Source: Micromonospora_G sp040676775
Lineage (GTDB): Bacteria; Actinomycetota; Actinomycetes; Mycobacteriales; Micromonosporaceae
Assembly: GCF_040676775.1 (NCBI RefSeq)
Contig: NZ_JBFAPP010000025.1
Location: 1-64,000 of the forward strand
Direction of reading: 5' to 3'
DNA length: 64,000 bases
Shown in pieces: positions 23,964 to 32,708 of this stretch (position 1 is the first letter of the stretch; each line of letters opens with the position of its first letter). The notes beneath the pieces were generated by a model. That model was not told where the DNA came from and did not search any database. It saw only the letters and a list, made by a program, of their open reading frames with translations. Position numbers and translations under genes: made by a program.

Positions 23964-25125
23964 TGTGCACCTCGTCCCGATCGGTGCTGGTCCGACTGCT
24001 GTCGTCCGATTCGTCGTCGTGCGCGTCATCGGGCTGGAGCACCACATCGGCGGATCGCTGCGTCAGCTCGGCCATCGGTACGTCGAGGATCTTCGTGAGC
24101 GAGAAGACGCCGGCCGACTGTTTCGAGACCAGGCCCATCACGGTCCGGATCAGTTCGGTGTTCACGCCCTCCATGTCGGCGGGAAGGATCATCCCCTTGT
24201 CGATCATTTCGGCCAGGAGCTTGGCCTGCCGTTCCTCGGCCACAGCCTTGTTCTCGATGATCATCCGGACGACGTCCTTCGCGTCATCGGGAGTACGTCC
24301 CAGATGGGTGGCGAGCACCGCGGCGTCGCCCCGCTCCATCGCCTCCATGAACAACTTCGCGCGCTGCTGCTCGGCATCGAGTTCCTGTTGCTTCTCCCGC
24401 TGCAGGCGGTCGAGTTCCTGCTCCTGTTCGAGCCGCTTCGTCTTCAGCGCGGACGCCTGCCGGATCTCCTCCCGCGCGACCTCCGCCTCGGCCTGCAACT
24501 GTTCCAGTTCCTGCGCCTGCCGCTGCTTCTCCACCTCCACGTCGTGGGTCTCCTGGATGAGGATCCGATCACGGATGGCGGTACGCCGGGTACGCAACCA
24601 TTCCTGACCCGCCTCGTCGAGGGTGATCTCGACCGCGAAACTGTGCACCCAGAGGCACTCGTCCAGCAGGCGACCCTTCGAACTCTCGAACTCCGCCTGG
24701 ATCGCGGTCTCCAGGTCGAGGCTCTTCTCGATGTCGTACCGGCGGCTGAGTCGTAGCATCCGGCCCCGGATCTGCTGACGGACGATGTCGGTACCGTCCT
24801 GAATGCCCTGCCGTACGACCTGTGCCGCGTCATGCACGCGCCAGGTCACCTCCACCGCGGCGGTGAAGGCGTAGCCGTCGTTGTCGCTCTTGAGCTCGAA
24901 GGTGAAGCTCGAACTGTGGTGCGCGACGTCGACCTCGTACTGGGTCGAGTGCGGCGCGAACGCCAGCTCACCGAGGGTTCGGCGGTCCGGGACCACGCGT
25001 ACGTCGCCGCCGTTGGTCGCGACCACCAGGCTGATCCCGGCCCTGGGCTGGACCGACGCGCCAAAGGGCCGGAACCGCCGCAGCCGGGTTTCCGAGAGGA
25101 TGAGTTTCACCGGGCTAGCCGTCAT
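23956..25125 (-). CDS. SPFH/band 7 domain protein
   Basis: 389 residues without a membrane helix. The N-terminal half fits an SPFH (stomatin/prohibitin/flotillin) domain: strand-rich to about 110, then HDAAQVVRQGIQDGTDIVRQQIRGRMLRLSRRYDIE-type helices (split here by position 120-155) as in band 7 proteins. A long charged coiled coil (about 195-275, rich in Glu, Gln, Lys) follows, then a helical C-terminus and an acidic tail. Such proteins oligomerise into rings or cages at membranes. AAGGGAG lies seven bases before the ATG. It overlaps both neighbours (11 and 8 bp), marking it as a core part of the operon. Confidence 0.78.
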   Translation of the reverse strand: MTASPVKLILSETRLRRFRPFGASVQPRAGISLVVATNGGDVRVVPDRRTLGELAFAPHSTQYEVDVAHHSSSFTFELKSDNDGYAFTAAVEVTWRVHDAAQVVRQGIQDGTDIVRQQIRGRMLRLSRRYDIEKSLDLETAIQAEFESSKGRLLDECLWVHSFAVEITLDEAGQEWLRTRRTAIRDRILIQETHDVEVEKQRQAQELEQLQAEAEVAREEIRQASALKTKRLEQEQELDRLQREKQQELDAEQQRAKLFMEAMERGDAAVLATHLGRTPDDAKDVVRMIIENKAVAEERQAKLLAEMIDKGMILPADMEGVNTELIRTVMGLVSKQSAGVFSLTKILDVPMAELTQRSADVVLQPDDAHDDESDDSSRTSTDRDEVHND

Positions 25126-27406
25126 TGTCGTCTCCCTTGCCGAGCAGTTGCGCAGTCAGCACTTCCGAGGTGTGCGGGGCGAGTGGCTTCTTGCCGCTCG
25201 CCCAGGATCTGGCGTGTCTCAGGACGGTGGCGCGGGCCCGCCCGCGCTCCGGTCCGCCGACGGCCGTGGTCATCAATGCGGCGAGCGCGGCCCGTCCACG
25301 TGAGTCACCGTCCACACGTTTCGCCCACTCCGTCAGCACCTCGCCCGCGGCCTCGTGGGCGATCGGGCTCACCAGGGCGTCGGCCCACAGCGCCGCGATC
25401 AGCCTGTGCAGTTCCGGGTCGCCGTCGGCAAGCCAGAGCAGGCCGTGCCACGCGGTGGCGTCCGGGCGGTCGTCGACCGGGTTCATCAGGGTCGCGTCCT
25501 GCGCAGCGGTCAGGAAGGCGGAAAAGCCGCTGAACGTACGCGCCCGCGTGTCGTTACGCACGTCCTGCGGGGTGTCGATCCGCTCCGCCCGTTGGGACTG
25601 CGGTGGTGCCTCGATCACCAGGCCTGTCGTCCATACCCGCAACCGACTGAGTACCCGTCGGACCGTCACCTCGTCCCCCTGCACGATCAGCAGGGTGACG
25701 CTGTTCGAGATCACCGCTGGGAGGCCGTGATCGGTCTCGGTGGCGAGGTGGTCGAAGGCATTCAGGGCGCCGTCGAGATCCGTCAACCCCAACTGCCCGT
25801 ACGCGCGGGCCGCCGTGTTGCGCCAGTGCGACCCGAAGGTGTCCAGGTGCCACTCGTTCACCATGCGTCGGGTCACCGCGCTCAACGCCGGATCCTGAGC
25901 GGGTACGGTGACCGCCAGCGCGGCAGCCTGCCGGTCGTACGCGTTACCGCTGGCCGCCCAGGGGAAGATGACCATCCGGCGTACGTAGTCGAATGCCTGT
26001 ACCGCGAAAACCCCGACGGCGTGCGCCGCCCCGTACCGGACGGCGGGGACGGGGTGCCGGGCCAGCGTACGGAGCCATTGCAGCAGAGTCAGGCGGACCT
26101 CGGCGTACTCGGTCCAGACCCGGTTGAGGACCTGTCGGGGCAGGCTCGGGTCGATGAACCGGACCATCTCCATCGGCGTGGAGCCGTACCGTGTCTGGTG
26201 CGGGCGGTAGCTGATCCTGGCCAGTGCCGCTTCCAGTCGTACGGTCCGGCGGACCTCGAACGGATCCCGCGCCTCCTGCTCTTTCTGCTCTGTCGGCGGC
26301 GGCACGAGTTCCTTCTCCAACAGGGTCGCCGCGTCCGTGACGAGTTCGTAGCCGAAGTCCGGCAGGGTGGCCAGCGCGATCACGAAACAACGGGTGCCGG
26401 TGTCCAGCCCGTCGAACCAGGTCTCGAAGCTGGCGCTGGTGAGCCGGGTGAGCTGGGACCGGATCCGTTCCAGCGAGAAGTCGTCGGCCTTCGCCGCGTC
26501 GGCGAGGATCCGGGAGAAGCCCGCCATCCGGGAAACCCGGTCCTCACGGTCGAACGAATCACCCAGCAGTGCGAGCACCTCGGCGTCGTTGAGGATCTCG
26601 TTCGCCCGCTCGCTGCCCGACTCGTGGTCTCCGAGGCGGCGGCGCAGATGTGAGGTGAGTACCTCCACGGCCGCCGGTGAGTCGCCCAGTTCGGCGAGGT
26701 ATCGGGAGAGCAGACCGTCGGGGAACCGGTTCCGGGGGTCGACGGTGATCACCAGCCAGCTCCCGCGCTTGGTGAGGTCCTCGCAGAGCCGCCCGATCTC
26801 GAACTCCTGAAGTTCGGCGATCACCGGCGTGGCCGCGTTGCGCAGCAGGTAACCGGCGCCCTGTTCGAGCTGGTCGACGGTGAGTCGGCGCAGCGCGGTG
26901 TCCGGCGCGAGTTCGTTGACGGCGACCGCGCCGGCGTCGAGCAGCAGCCGGGTACCGGCGGTCCCGCCGCCTCGACCGGAGGGCACCCGCAGGATGAGCA
27001 GCCGTTGCTTGACGACCAGGTCGTCGAAGCCCGCCGGGGGTACGAAGGCGTGCCGGACCTCGTCCAGGATCTCCCGGCTGACGGCCAGTGGGGCGGGCTC
27101 CCGTCCTCCACCGGGAGGGCCGCTGCCGTAGTAGTGGTTGTTGTTGACCTTCTTGTCCCGCATGACCACGTCTTGCTCGGCGGCGACCTCGTCGATGTGG
27201 GTCCCGCCCGCCATCACGAGGCGTTCGCCCCGGCCGCCGTATCCGTCCCCGGGCAGAGCGCCCGTGTCGGAGCCGGCCAGGGATTCCGCCCCGCCATGGC
27301 CGCCACGCAGCCCCTCGACCAGCGCCTCGGAGAGCTGCTGGTCGGTGCCGACCGAAGCAGGGCTGGCGCCGGCCGCAGCGGGCCCGGTATTCGTTTCGCC
27401 GCTCAT
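25115..27406 (-). CDS. Large P-loop-like/HEAT-like signalling protein of the cyclase operon
   Basis: 763 residues. A disordered, Gly/Ala-rich N-terminus carries EQDVVMRDKKVNNNHYYG (about 78-95), a short motif echoed at the cyclase C-terminus. A domain from about 105 onwards opens with a PSGRGGGTAGTRLLLDAG loop that resembles a Walker A but lacks the usual GK[ST], and VITVDPRNRF could be the matching Walker B-like strand; this would suit a degenerate STAND/AAA-like NTPase. The C-terminal half (about 400-740) is helical with repeat-like segments suggesting a HEAT/armadillo superhelix. Start is fixed by an ATGA overlap with the cyclase gene. No exact family recognised; likely a sensor or scaffold. 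Confidence 0.7.
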   Translation of the reverse strand: MSGETNTGPAAAGASPASVGTDQQLSEALVEGLRGGHGGAESLAGSDTGALPGDGYGGRGERLVMAGGTHIDEVAAEQDVVMRDKKVNNNHYYGSGPPGGGREPAPLAVSREILDEVRHAFVPPAGFDDLVVKQRLLILRVPSGRGGGTAGTRLLLDAGAVAVNELAPDTALRRLTVDQLEQGAGYLLRNAATPVIAELQEFEIGRLCEDLTKRGSWLVITVDPRNRFPDGLLSRYLAELGDSPAAVEVLTSHLRRRLGDHESGSERANEILNDAEVLALLGDSFDREDRVSRMAGFSRILADAAKADDFSLERIRSQLTRLTSASFETWFDGLDTGTRCFVIALATLPDFGYELVTDAATLLEKELVPPPTEQKEQEARDPFEVRRTVRLEAALARISYRPHQTRYGSTPMEMVRFIDPSLPRQVLNRVWTEYAEVRLTLLQWLRTLARHPVPAVRYGAAHAVGVFAVQAFDYVRRMVIFPWAASGNAYDRQAAALAVTVPAQDPALSAVTRRMVNEWHLDTFGSHWRNTAARAYGQLGLTDLDGALNAFDHLATETDHGLPAVISNSVTLLIVQGDEVTVRRVLSRLRVWTTGLVIEAPPQSQRAERIDTPQDVRNDTRARTFSGFSAFLTAAQDATLMNPVDDRPDATAWHGLLWLADGDPELHRLIAALWADALVSPIAHEAAGEVLTEWAKRVDGDSRGRAALAALMTTAVGGPERGRARATVLRHARSWASGKKPLAPHTSEVLTAQLLGKGDDNDG

Positions 27407-28260
27407 CGTCGGGCCTCGTGGTGGTACTCGATCTTGTCGCGCATCACGACGTCGTTGCCGGCGGTCACGGGACCGTGGATGTGGACCCCCGCGCTCGGCG
27501 GATCGGCGGGCCGGCTGTCGTGAGCGGCGGTACCACCGGTGGACCCGTCTCCGGCGGTACGAGCGGAGGGCGGGCCGACAGGCGGAACCTGCGGGTCGGC
27601 GGGCGGAACCTGCGGGTCGGCGGGCGGGGCCTGGCTCGACCGGGTCGTATCGGACGGGACCTGGGCCGTCTCGACCACACCGGGTACGTGTATCCAGGCG
27701 ATCTCGTCGACCTCCTTGGCCTTGACGCGTACGGGCACGTAGCGGGAGGCGTCGATCGCTCCGTCGCCCCGCTGGATGACGGAGCGGTGCACCACGCCGG
27801 AGACGATGAAGACGAGTTGCGCCTCGGGATGGGCCTGCAGGCGCTCCCGCAGCGGTGTGGCGTCGACGAGGCGGCAGGCGAAGTTCAGGTCCCTGCCGAC
27901 GTACCCGGTGCTGCCGTCGATGCTGACGTCGGTCGCGACGTCTCCGGCGTGCAGCGCGACCCGCAGCCGCAGTTGGCCCTCACTCGACGACCGGACGTTG
28001 TGTTCGCGGAGCGCGGCGTGCAGTCGGGGCACCAGCGGATCGACCAGCAGTCGCTTGGGCAGCGCCGCCGGTACGAGGAAGAAGCCGCCGTCCCCGGTGT
28101 CCTGCCAGCCGAGATCGGACTGGGGCACGCCGGACTCGGCGCACACCCGGCCGATGATCTGCCGGAGCTGGGTGCGCAGCCAATGCTGGTCGACGTCGCT
28201 GCGACGACCGAAGCGCTCGATGTCAAACACGAGGATGGCGTAGTAATACGACTCGGCCAT
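27403..28260 (-). CDS. Class III nucleotide cyclase domain protein (PycC-like)
   Basis: 285 residues. The N-terminal 175 residues form a class III cyclase domain: LVFDIERFG gives metal Asp13, DTGDGGFF gives Asp57, RVALHAGDV is the conserved central strand, and GRDLNFACRL provides Asn126 and Arg130 of the NxxxR transition-state motif, so it looks catalytically competent. The rest is a Pro-rich repeat (VPPADPQVPP) leading to GNDVVMRDKIEYHHE. Class III-like cyclases that pair with PycTM effectors make cCMP or cUMP in Pycsar defence; whether this one uses a pyrimidine cannot be read off. ATG at 28260 with AGGGAG upstream. First gene of a five-gene operon. Confidence 0.8.
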   Translation of the reverse strand: MAESYYYAILVFDIERFGRRSDVDQHWLRTQLRQIIGRVCAESGVPQSDLGWQDTGDGGFFLVPAALPKRLLVDPLVPRLHAALREHNVRSSSEGQLRLRVALHAGDVATDVSIDGSTGYVGRDLNFACRLVDATPLRERLQAHPEAQLVFIVSGVVHRSVIQRGDGAIDASRYVPVRVKAKEVDEIAWIHVPGVVETAQVPSDTTRSSQAPPADPQVPPADPQVPPVGPPSARTAGDGSTGGTAAHDSRPADPPSAGVHIHGPVTAGNDVVMRDKIEYHHEARR

Positions 28261-28455
28261 AAAGGACGCTCCCTGACGAATCGGAAGGATCGTGCGGGCC
28301 TGCGTACGAACTACCGCTGCTGCGGAAGTACGCCCGTCAGTGCACCCCTCCTTGGTAGGGCAGCGCCCGGCCGGCCTGAGTAGCAAATGCTGCTGAGCCA
28401 CGGTGATGTGCCGGAACGCACACCGAGGATCAACGGAATGGCCCGGGCCAATGGA

Positions 28456-29160
28456 TCAGAAGCGATGCGGCGCTGCCCGAGCAGCCAACGCGGGCAGGTC
28501 GGTCACGACCACACATTCACGTCGGGTGTAGAGAATCTTCTCCGCTTGCAGGGTGCGAAGCGTCCGAATGACGGAGTCACGCGAGGTGCCCGCGGCACCT
28601 GCGATCTCCCGATGCGAGGCCATCACGGCCACCGCTTTCGGCTCCCCGGGCACTGGCCGCCCATGATGGCGCGCCCTCGAGTCCAGTACCAGTACCACCC
28701 GGTCGGTGGCCGAGCAGCCACCGAACTCGCTTCGCCAATTGTCGGCCTCCCGGATCCTGCTGACCGTACGACGCAACAGGGCCAGTGCGAGTTCGGGTCG
28801 GGACGCGAGGCTGGACAGGAACCGTCGGGCGGTCACGACCGTGGTGACCAGGGGCTCGACCGCCGTGCACGTGGCCGCGCGCGGCTTGCCGTCAATGGCG
28901 GCGAATTCGCCGACGAGTTCACCCGGACCGCGAAACGCGAGGACCGAGACATATCCGCTCATGGACATCGAGGTGACCTTGGCCAGTCCTTCCTCGATCA
29001 GTAGCACGTGATCCGAGTGCGCGCCCTGATGGAACAGGACGGCTCCCCGGGCGTAGGTCCGTTTGCGGCCCTCGCGCAACAACTCCCGGAACAGCACCTG
29101 ATCGAGTTCCGAGGGCTTGCCCGACCGGCGGGGCCGATCATCCTGCTGCTGGTTGTCCAC
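28456..29160 (-). CDS. Crp/Fnr family transcription regulator with intact cyclic-nucleotide site
   Basis: About 234 residues: N-terminal cNMP-binding beta-roll (about 30-135) and C-terminal winged helix (about 165-225; SHREIAGAAGTSRDSVIRTLRTL is the recognition region). The phosphate-binding cassette reads GELVGEFAAIDGKPRAATCTA, retaining the Glu and Arg that hold cyclic nucleotides. GTG at 29160 is chosen because GGAGG sits five bases upstream; the frame extends to 29199 without a site. It lies 195 bp upstream of the cyclase operon on the same strand, an arrangement that suggests it responds to the cyclase product or controls the operon. Confidence 0.85.
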   Translation of the reverse strand: MDNQQQDDRPRRSGKPSELDQVLFRELLREGRKRTYARGAVLFHQGAHSDHVLLIEEGLAKVTSMSMSGYVSVLAFRGPGELVGEFAAIDGKPRAATCTAVEPLVTTVVTARRFLSSLASRPELALALLRRTVSRIREADNWRSEFGGCSATDRVVLVLDSRARHHGRPVPGEPKAVAVMASHREIAGAAGTSRDSVIRTLRTLQAEKILYTRRECVVVTDLPALAARAAPHRF

Positions 29161-29290
29161 AACGACCTCCGGACAATGCGGTCCAGATTTGGATTTCACC
29201 TGAAGTCAGCCGAGATTCAAGTGTTTCAGCAGCGTACTGCGGTGCCACGACCCGATCGTGCAGTATTTCTGCCGACTCCGGTCAGAGAGT

Positions 29291-30736
29291 TCAGCAGCGC
29301 AGCCGCGGCGGTAGGGCCACATCGGGCCGGTCCCGGTCCAGGTAGGTGGACTCGGCGAAGGCGAGGAACCGTTGCGCGTCGGCGGCGTTCGACGCCAGGC
29401 CGAACGAGACCCGGATCGCGCCACCGGTCGGCACCCGCATCACGTCGAGATACTCGTCGACGGTGGTGATGTTGCGCATTAGCGTCCGGGCCAGCCGCCA
29501 CTTCGTGATGCCGAACGCGCCCTCGCCCGCGCCGGGATTGCAGAAGCAGCCCGTACGCAAAGAGAGGCCGGCGGCGGTCGACTCGGCCGCGACCAGCCGC
29601 TCGTCGACCAGGGTGCCGTCCGGGTGGAGGAAGTTGAACGAGATCGTGCCGCCTCGGCGGTCGTTGGTCGCCGGGCCGTAGACCCGCACCAGGGGCTCGC
29701 CGGTGCGGTGCCGCAGCGCGGTCAGGTTGTCCAGCAGCCAGCCGGTCAGCGCGTCGACCCGGGCGTGGACGACGTCGATCCCGATTCCGTCGACCCACTT
29801 CAGGCCGAACTCGACGTCGGGGATGCCGAGGAAGTTGAGCGTGCCGTCCTCGAACGCGGACTCGTCGTCCATTGACTCGTACCAGTCGCCCTGCACGCTG
29901 ACCGCCCGGATGGTGCCGCCGGCGAACCACGGCCGGCGCAGCCGCGCCAGCGCGTCCCGGCGGGCGATCAGCGCGCCGATGCCGGTCGGGTATCCGAACA
30001 GTTTGTACCAGCTCAGGCAGACGAACTCGGGCTGCACCGCATTCAGGTCCAGCCGGCTCGTCGGTACGAACGCGGCCGCGTCGAGCAGTACGTCGTACCC
30101 GTGTTGCTGAGCCAGCCCGACCCACTCCAGGGGATGCTGCACTCCGCTGAAGTTGCTCTGCGCCGGGAAGGCGAACAGCCCCCGCCGTTGCTGTCGTCGC
30201 CCCCACCGGATGCTCCGGCGGGCCAGCGCGGACTCCACGTCGGTTTGCTCGACCCGTAACGCCTCTCCGCGTAGGGGCACGTAGCGGAAGGCGGCACCGG
30301 CGGTACGGGCGTACTCGCGAATGCCGTTGACCGAGTTGTGGTTGTCCGCGGTCAGCACCAGCGGCATACCCCGCCCGAACGGGTACGCCTCACCGACCAG
30401 CCGGCAGGCGCCGCTGGCGTTCGGGGTGAAGATCACCGCGTACTGCGCCGGGTCTGCGTCGAAGAAGGCGAGGATCGCGCGCCGGGCCGATTCGACCAGG
30501 GTGCCGGCCGCCATCGAGGTCGGGTTCTCCGAGTGCGGGTTGCTGTACAGCCCCGAGGTCAGCCGCCGGTGGTGCGCCTCGATCTGGGCCCGCGCGGGCA
30601 CCCCCGCTCCCGCGTAGTCGAGGTAGACCTGCCCGTCCTGGTCGAGGTGGGCGTACTCGGTCGCGCGCAGCTCGTCGATGCGGCGGGTGGCCGCGTACGC
30701 CGGGTTGTCCGCCGTCAGCAGGTCAGGCCGTGCCAC
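29291..30736 (-). CDS. PLP-dependent aminotransferase class V enzyme (cysteine desulfurase/MoCo sulfurase-like)
   Basis: 481 residues. YLDYAGAGVP near the start, SNPHSENPTS, FTPNASGACRLVGEAYPF, LTADNHNSVNGIREYA and LDAAAFVPTSRLDL follow the class V plan; SWYKLFGYPTGIGALI contains the PLP lysine. The C-terminal LRTGCFCNPGAGE loop with two cysteines matches molybdenum cofactor sulfurase-type proteins, where the cysteine carries the persulfide. GTG start with GGAGGGA seven bases upstream. It follows, and overlaps by 14 bp, the ABC transporter gene's end (that gene is upstream on this strand), so the two are coupled. Role may be sulfur transfer to a cofactor or in a specialised metabolite. Confidence 0.82.
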   Translation of the reverse strand: MARPDLLTADNPAYAATRRIDELRATEYAHLDQDGQVYLDYAGAGVPARAQIEAHHRRLTSGLYSNPHSENPTSMAAGTLVESARRAILAFFDADPAQYAVIFTPNASGACRLVGEAYPFGRGMPLVLTADNHNSVNGIREYARTAGAAFRYVPLRGEALRVEQTDVESALARRSIRWGRRQQRRGLFAFPAQSNFSGVQHPLEWVGLAQQHGYDVLLDAAAFVPTSRLDLNAVQPEFVCLSWYKLFGYPTGIGALIARRDALARLRRPWFAGGTIRAVSVQGDWYESMDDESAFEDGTLNFLGIPDVEFGLKWVDGIGIDVVHARVDALTGWLLDNLTALRHRTGEPLVRVYGPATNDRRGGTISFNFLHPDGTLVDERLVAAESTAAGLSLRTGCFCNPGAGEGAFGITKWRLARTLMRNITTVDEYLDVMRVPTGGAIRVSFGLASNAADAQRFLAFAESTYLDRDRPDVALPPRLRC

Positions 30737-32468
30737 GGGAGTCCCTCCGGGCCAGCACGGCCCAGGCCGCGGCGAGGAAGGCGACCAGGAATCCGGCGAG
30801 GATCACCCAGTCCACCCAGACCGGGCGGGCGAAGCTGTCGCCGTAACTGGCCAGCAGCGGCGGGCCGAGCGGGGACGCGCCGTCACGCCAGATCCGTTCC
30901 AGCTCGGCGGTGTGGCCGAGCCCCTCGAACGCCCACCGGTTCGACATGGCGTAGCTGAGCCACCGACCTCCGGCGGCCATCTCCGGCACCGGCAGGATCG
31001 CGCCGACGAACAGCACCTGCGGGAAGCAGAGCATCGGCAGCAGCAGGGTCGCCTGGGCGGCGTCGGCCACCGACGCGGAGCAGAGCAGGCCGAGGGCGAG
31101 CGCGCCGGCCGACGAGAGGAGCAGGGTGAGGTAGAGGGCGGCGAACGCGCCGCCGCCGGCCGCCGGCAACCGGTCGATGCCGCGCAACACCCCGAGCAGG
31201 GCCAGGTCGACCAGGGCCAGCAGCGGCAGCAGCACCGCGACCTTGGCCAACAGGTACGGTCCGACGCGTACGCCGGCCAGCCGTTCCCGCCGTACGATCG
31301 GCAGTTCGGTGCAGATCTGGAGCAGCCCGTAGGTGAGCCCGAAGAAGAAGCCGCCGAACGCGATCCAGAACAGGATCATCACCATCACGTTCGGGCTCGG
31401 GTCGGCCGGTTCGAACGCACCGGGCCGGAACAGCAGCGCGAACATGCCGAGCACCATCAGCGGCGAGCCGAGCAGGATGGCCAGGGTGAGCCGGTTACGG
31501 CCGACGATCTCCAGGTTGCGGCCGGTCAGCACCACCCACTGGTGCAGCGGCCCGACCCGCCGGCCCGGTCGGCGAACCGCCGCCGATGTGGTGACGGGCG
31601 GCTCCGGGGCCGGCTGCTCGTTGCCGGCGGCGAACCGGTCGGGCCAGGTGGCCGGCTCGGTTTCCTCGTCAAGCCTGAGGTAGACCTCGGCGAGCGTGGT
31701 CACCCCGAAGAACTCCCGTGCCGCGGCCGGGGTGCCGGCGAACGCCAGCGCACCCTGCCGGGTCAGTACGACCACCCGGTCGCAGAACTCCACGTCGGTG
31801 ACCTGGTGCGTGGTCAGCACCACCGTGGCGGCCGAGTCGGCCAGCCCCCGCAGTACGCGCAACAGCTCGACGGCGATCGCCGGGTCCAGCCCGGAGGTCG
31901 GTTCGTCCAGGAAGAACACCCCCGGCCGGGTCAGCAGTTCGACCGCGATGCTGGCCCGTTTGCGTTCGCCGCCGCTGAGCCGCCCGACCGGCACTCCGGC
32001 CCGCTCGGTCAGGCCCAGTTCGGCCATCACCTCGTGGACCCGCCGGTCGAGTGCGGTCGGGTCGGTCCCCGGTGCCAACCGGAGCCGGGCGGCGTACCGC
32101 AGGGTCCGTTCCAGCGGCAGCTCGTGGTGGATGATGTCGTCCTGCGGCACGTAACCGACGGTGGCCGGTCCGTCGGCCCGGTCGGTGTCCGTGTCCTGTG
32201 GACGGGCCGTGTCGTGGTCCTGGGCACGGTCCGTGCTGTGCCGTCTGTCCACTGTGCCGGAATTCGCCGGTCGTATCCCGGCGAGGGTCTCCAGCAGCGT
32301 GGTCTTGCCGGCACCGCTGGCACCGATGATCGCCACCAGTTCGCCCGGTTCGATGGTGAGTGACACGTCGCGCAGGGTCTGCCGACCGCCGCGAACGGTC
32401 TGGCCCAGTCGGGACGAGGTGATGCGTACGCCGGCCGGTGGCGCCGTGATCGGTTCGGAGGGCTTCAT
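30723..32468 (-). CDS. ABC transporter, fused ATPase and ABC-2 type permease (ABCG-like)
   Basis: 581 residues. The ATPase half (about 10-285) has Walker A GASGAGKTT, signature LSGGERKRASIAVELL, Walker B VFFLDEPTSGLDPA and the THQ switch; an unusual Asp/Arg/Thr-rich insertion lies after SGTVDRRH. The permease half (about 310-581) has six hydrophobic segments of the ABC-2 class. The ATPase-first order and the LSGGERKR signature are typical of ABCG-type exporters of lipids or hydrophobic drugs. Coupled to the downstream PLP enzyme gene, so it may export a product of that pathway. Start ATG lacks a clear ribosome binding site. Confidence 0.86.
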   Translation of the reverse strand: MKPSEPITAPPAGVRITSSRLGQTVRGGRQTLRDVSLTIEPGELVAIIGASGAGKTTLLETLAGIRPANSGTVDRRHSTDRAQDHDTARPQDTDTDRADGPATVGYVPQDDIIHHELPLERTLRYAARLRLAPGTDPTALDRRVHEVMAELGLTERAGVPVGRLSGGERKRASIAVELLTRPGVFFLDEPTSGLDPAIAVELLRVLRGLADSAATVVLTTHQVTDVEFCDRVVVLTRQGALAFAGTPAAAREFFGVTTLAEVYLRLDEETEPATWPDRFAAGNEQPAPEPPVTTSAAVRRPGRRVGPLHQWVVLTGRNLEIVGRNRLTLAILLGSPLMVLGMFALLFRPGAFEPADPSPNVMVMILFWIAFGGFFFGLTYGLLQICTELPIVRRERLAGVRVGPYLLAKVAVLLPLLALVDLALLGVLRGIDRLPAAGGGAFAALYLTLLLSSAGALALGLLCSASVADAAQATLLLPMLCFPQVLFVGAILPVPEMAAGGRWLSYAMSNRWAFEGLGHTAELERIWRDGASPLGPPLLASYGDSFARPVWVDWVILAGFLVAFLAAAWAVLARRDSRGTA

Positions 32469-32708
32469 GTCCGTCGATTTCTGCGAGGGGTGGATCAGTT
32501 CAGTTTGCGGTGTGGTTAATACGGACCCACGGTCTGTCGACCGCCGGCCTGCGGTCTGCCGAATATGGCACGTCGTTCACATTTCGTCAGCGTCCATCGG
32601 AGTCGGATATCGGCGTGCGCGGTAACGCCGCAGGTCGTCGATCCGTACGGGATATCGTTTGGCGTTGGCTCGCCCGTGTCGGGGCGGCGATCGAGGAGGA
32701 GCTGACCG

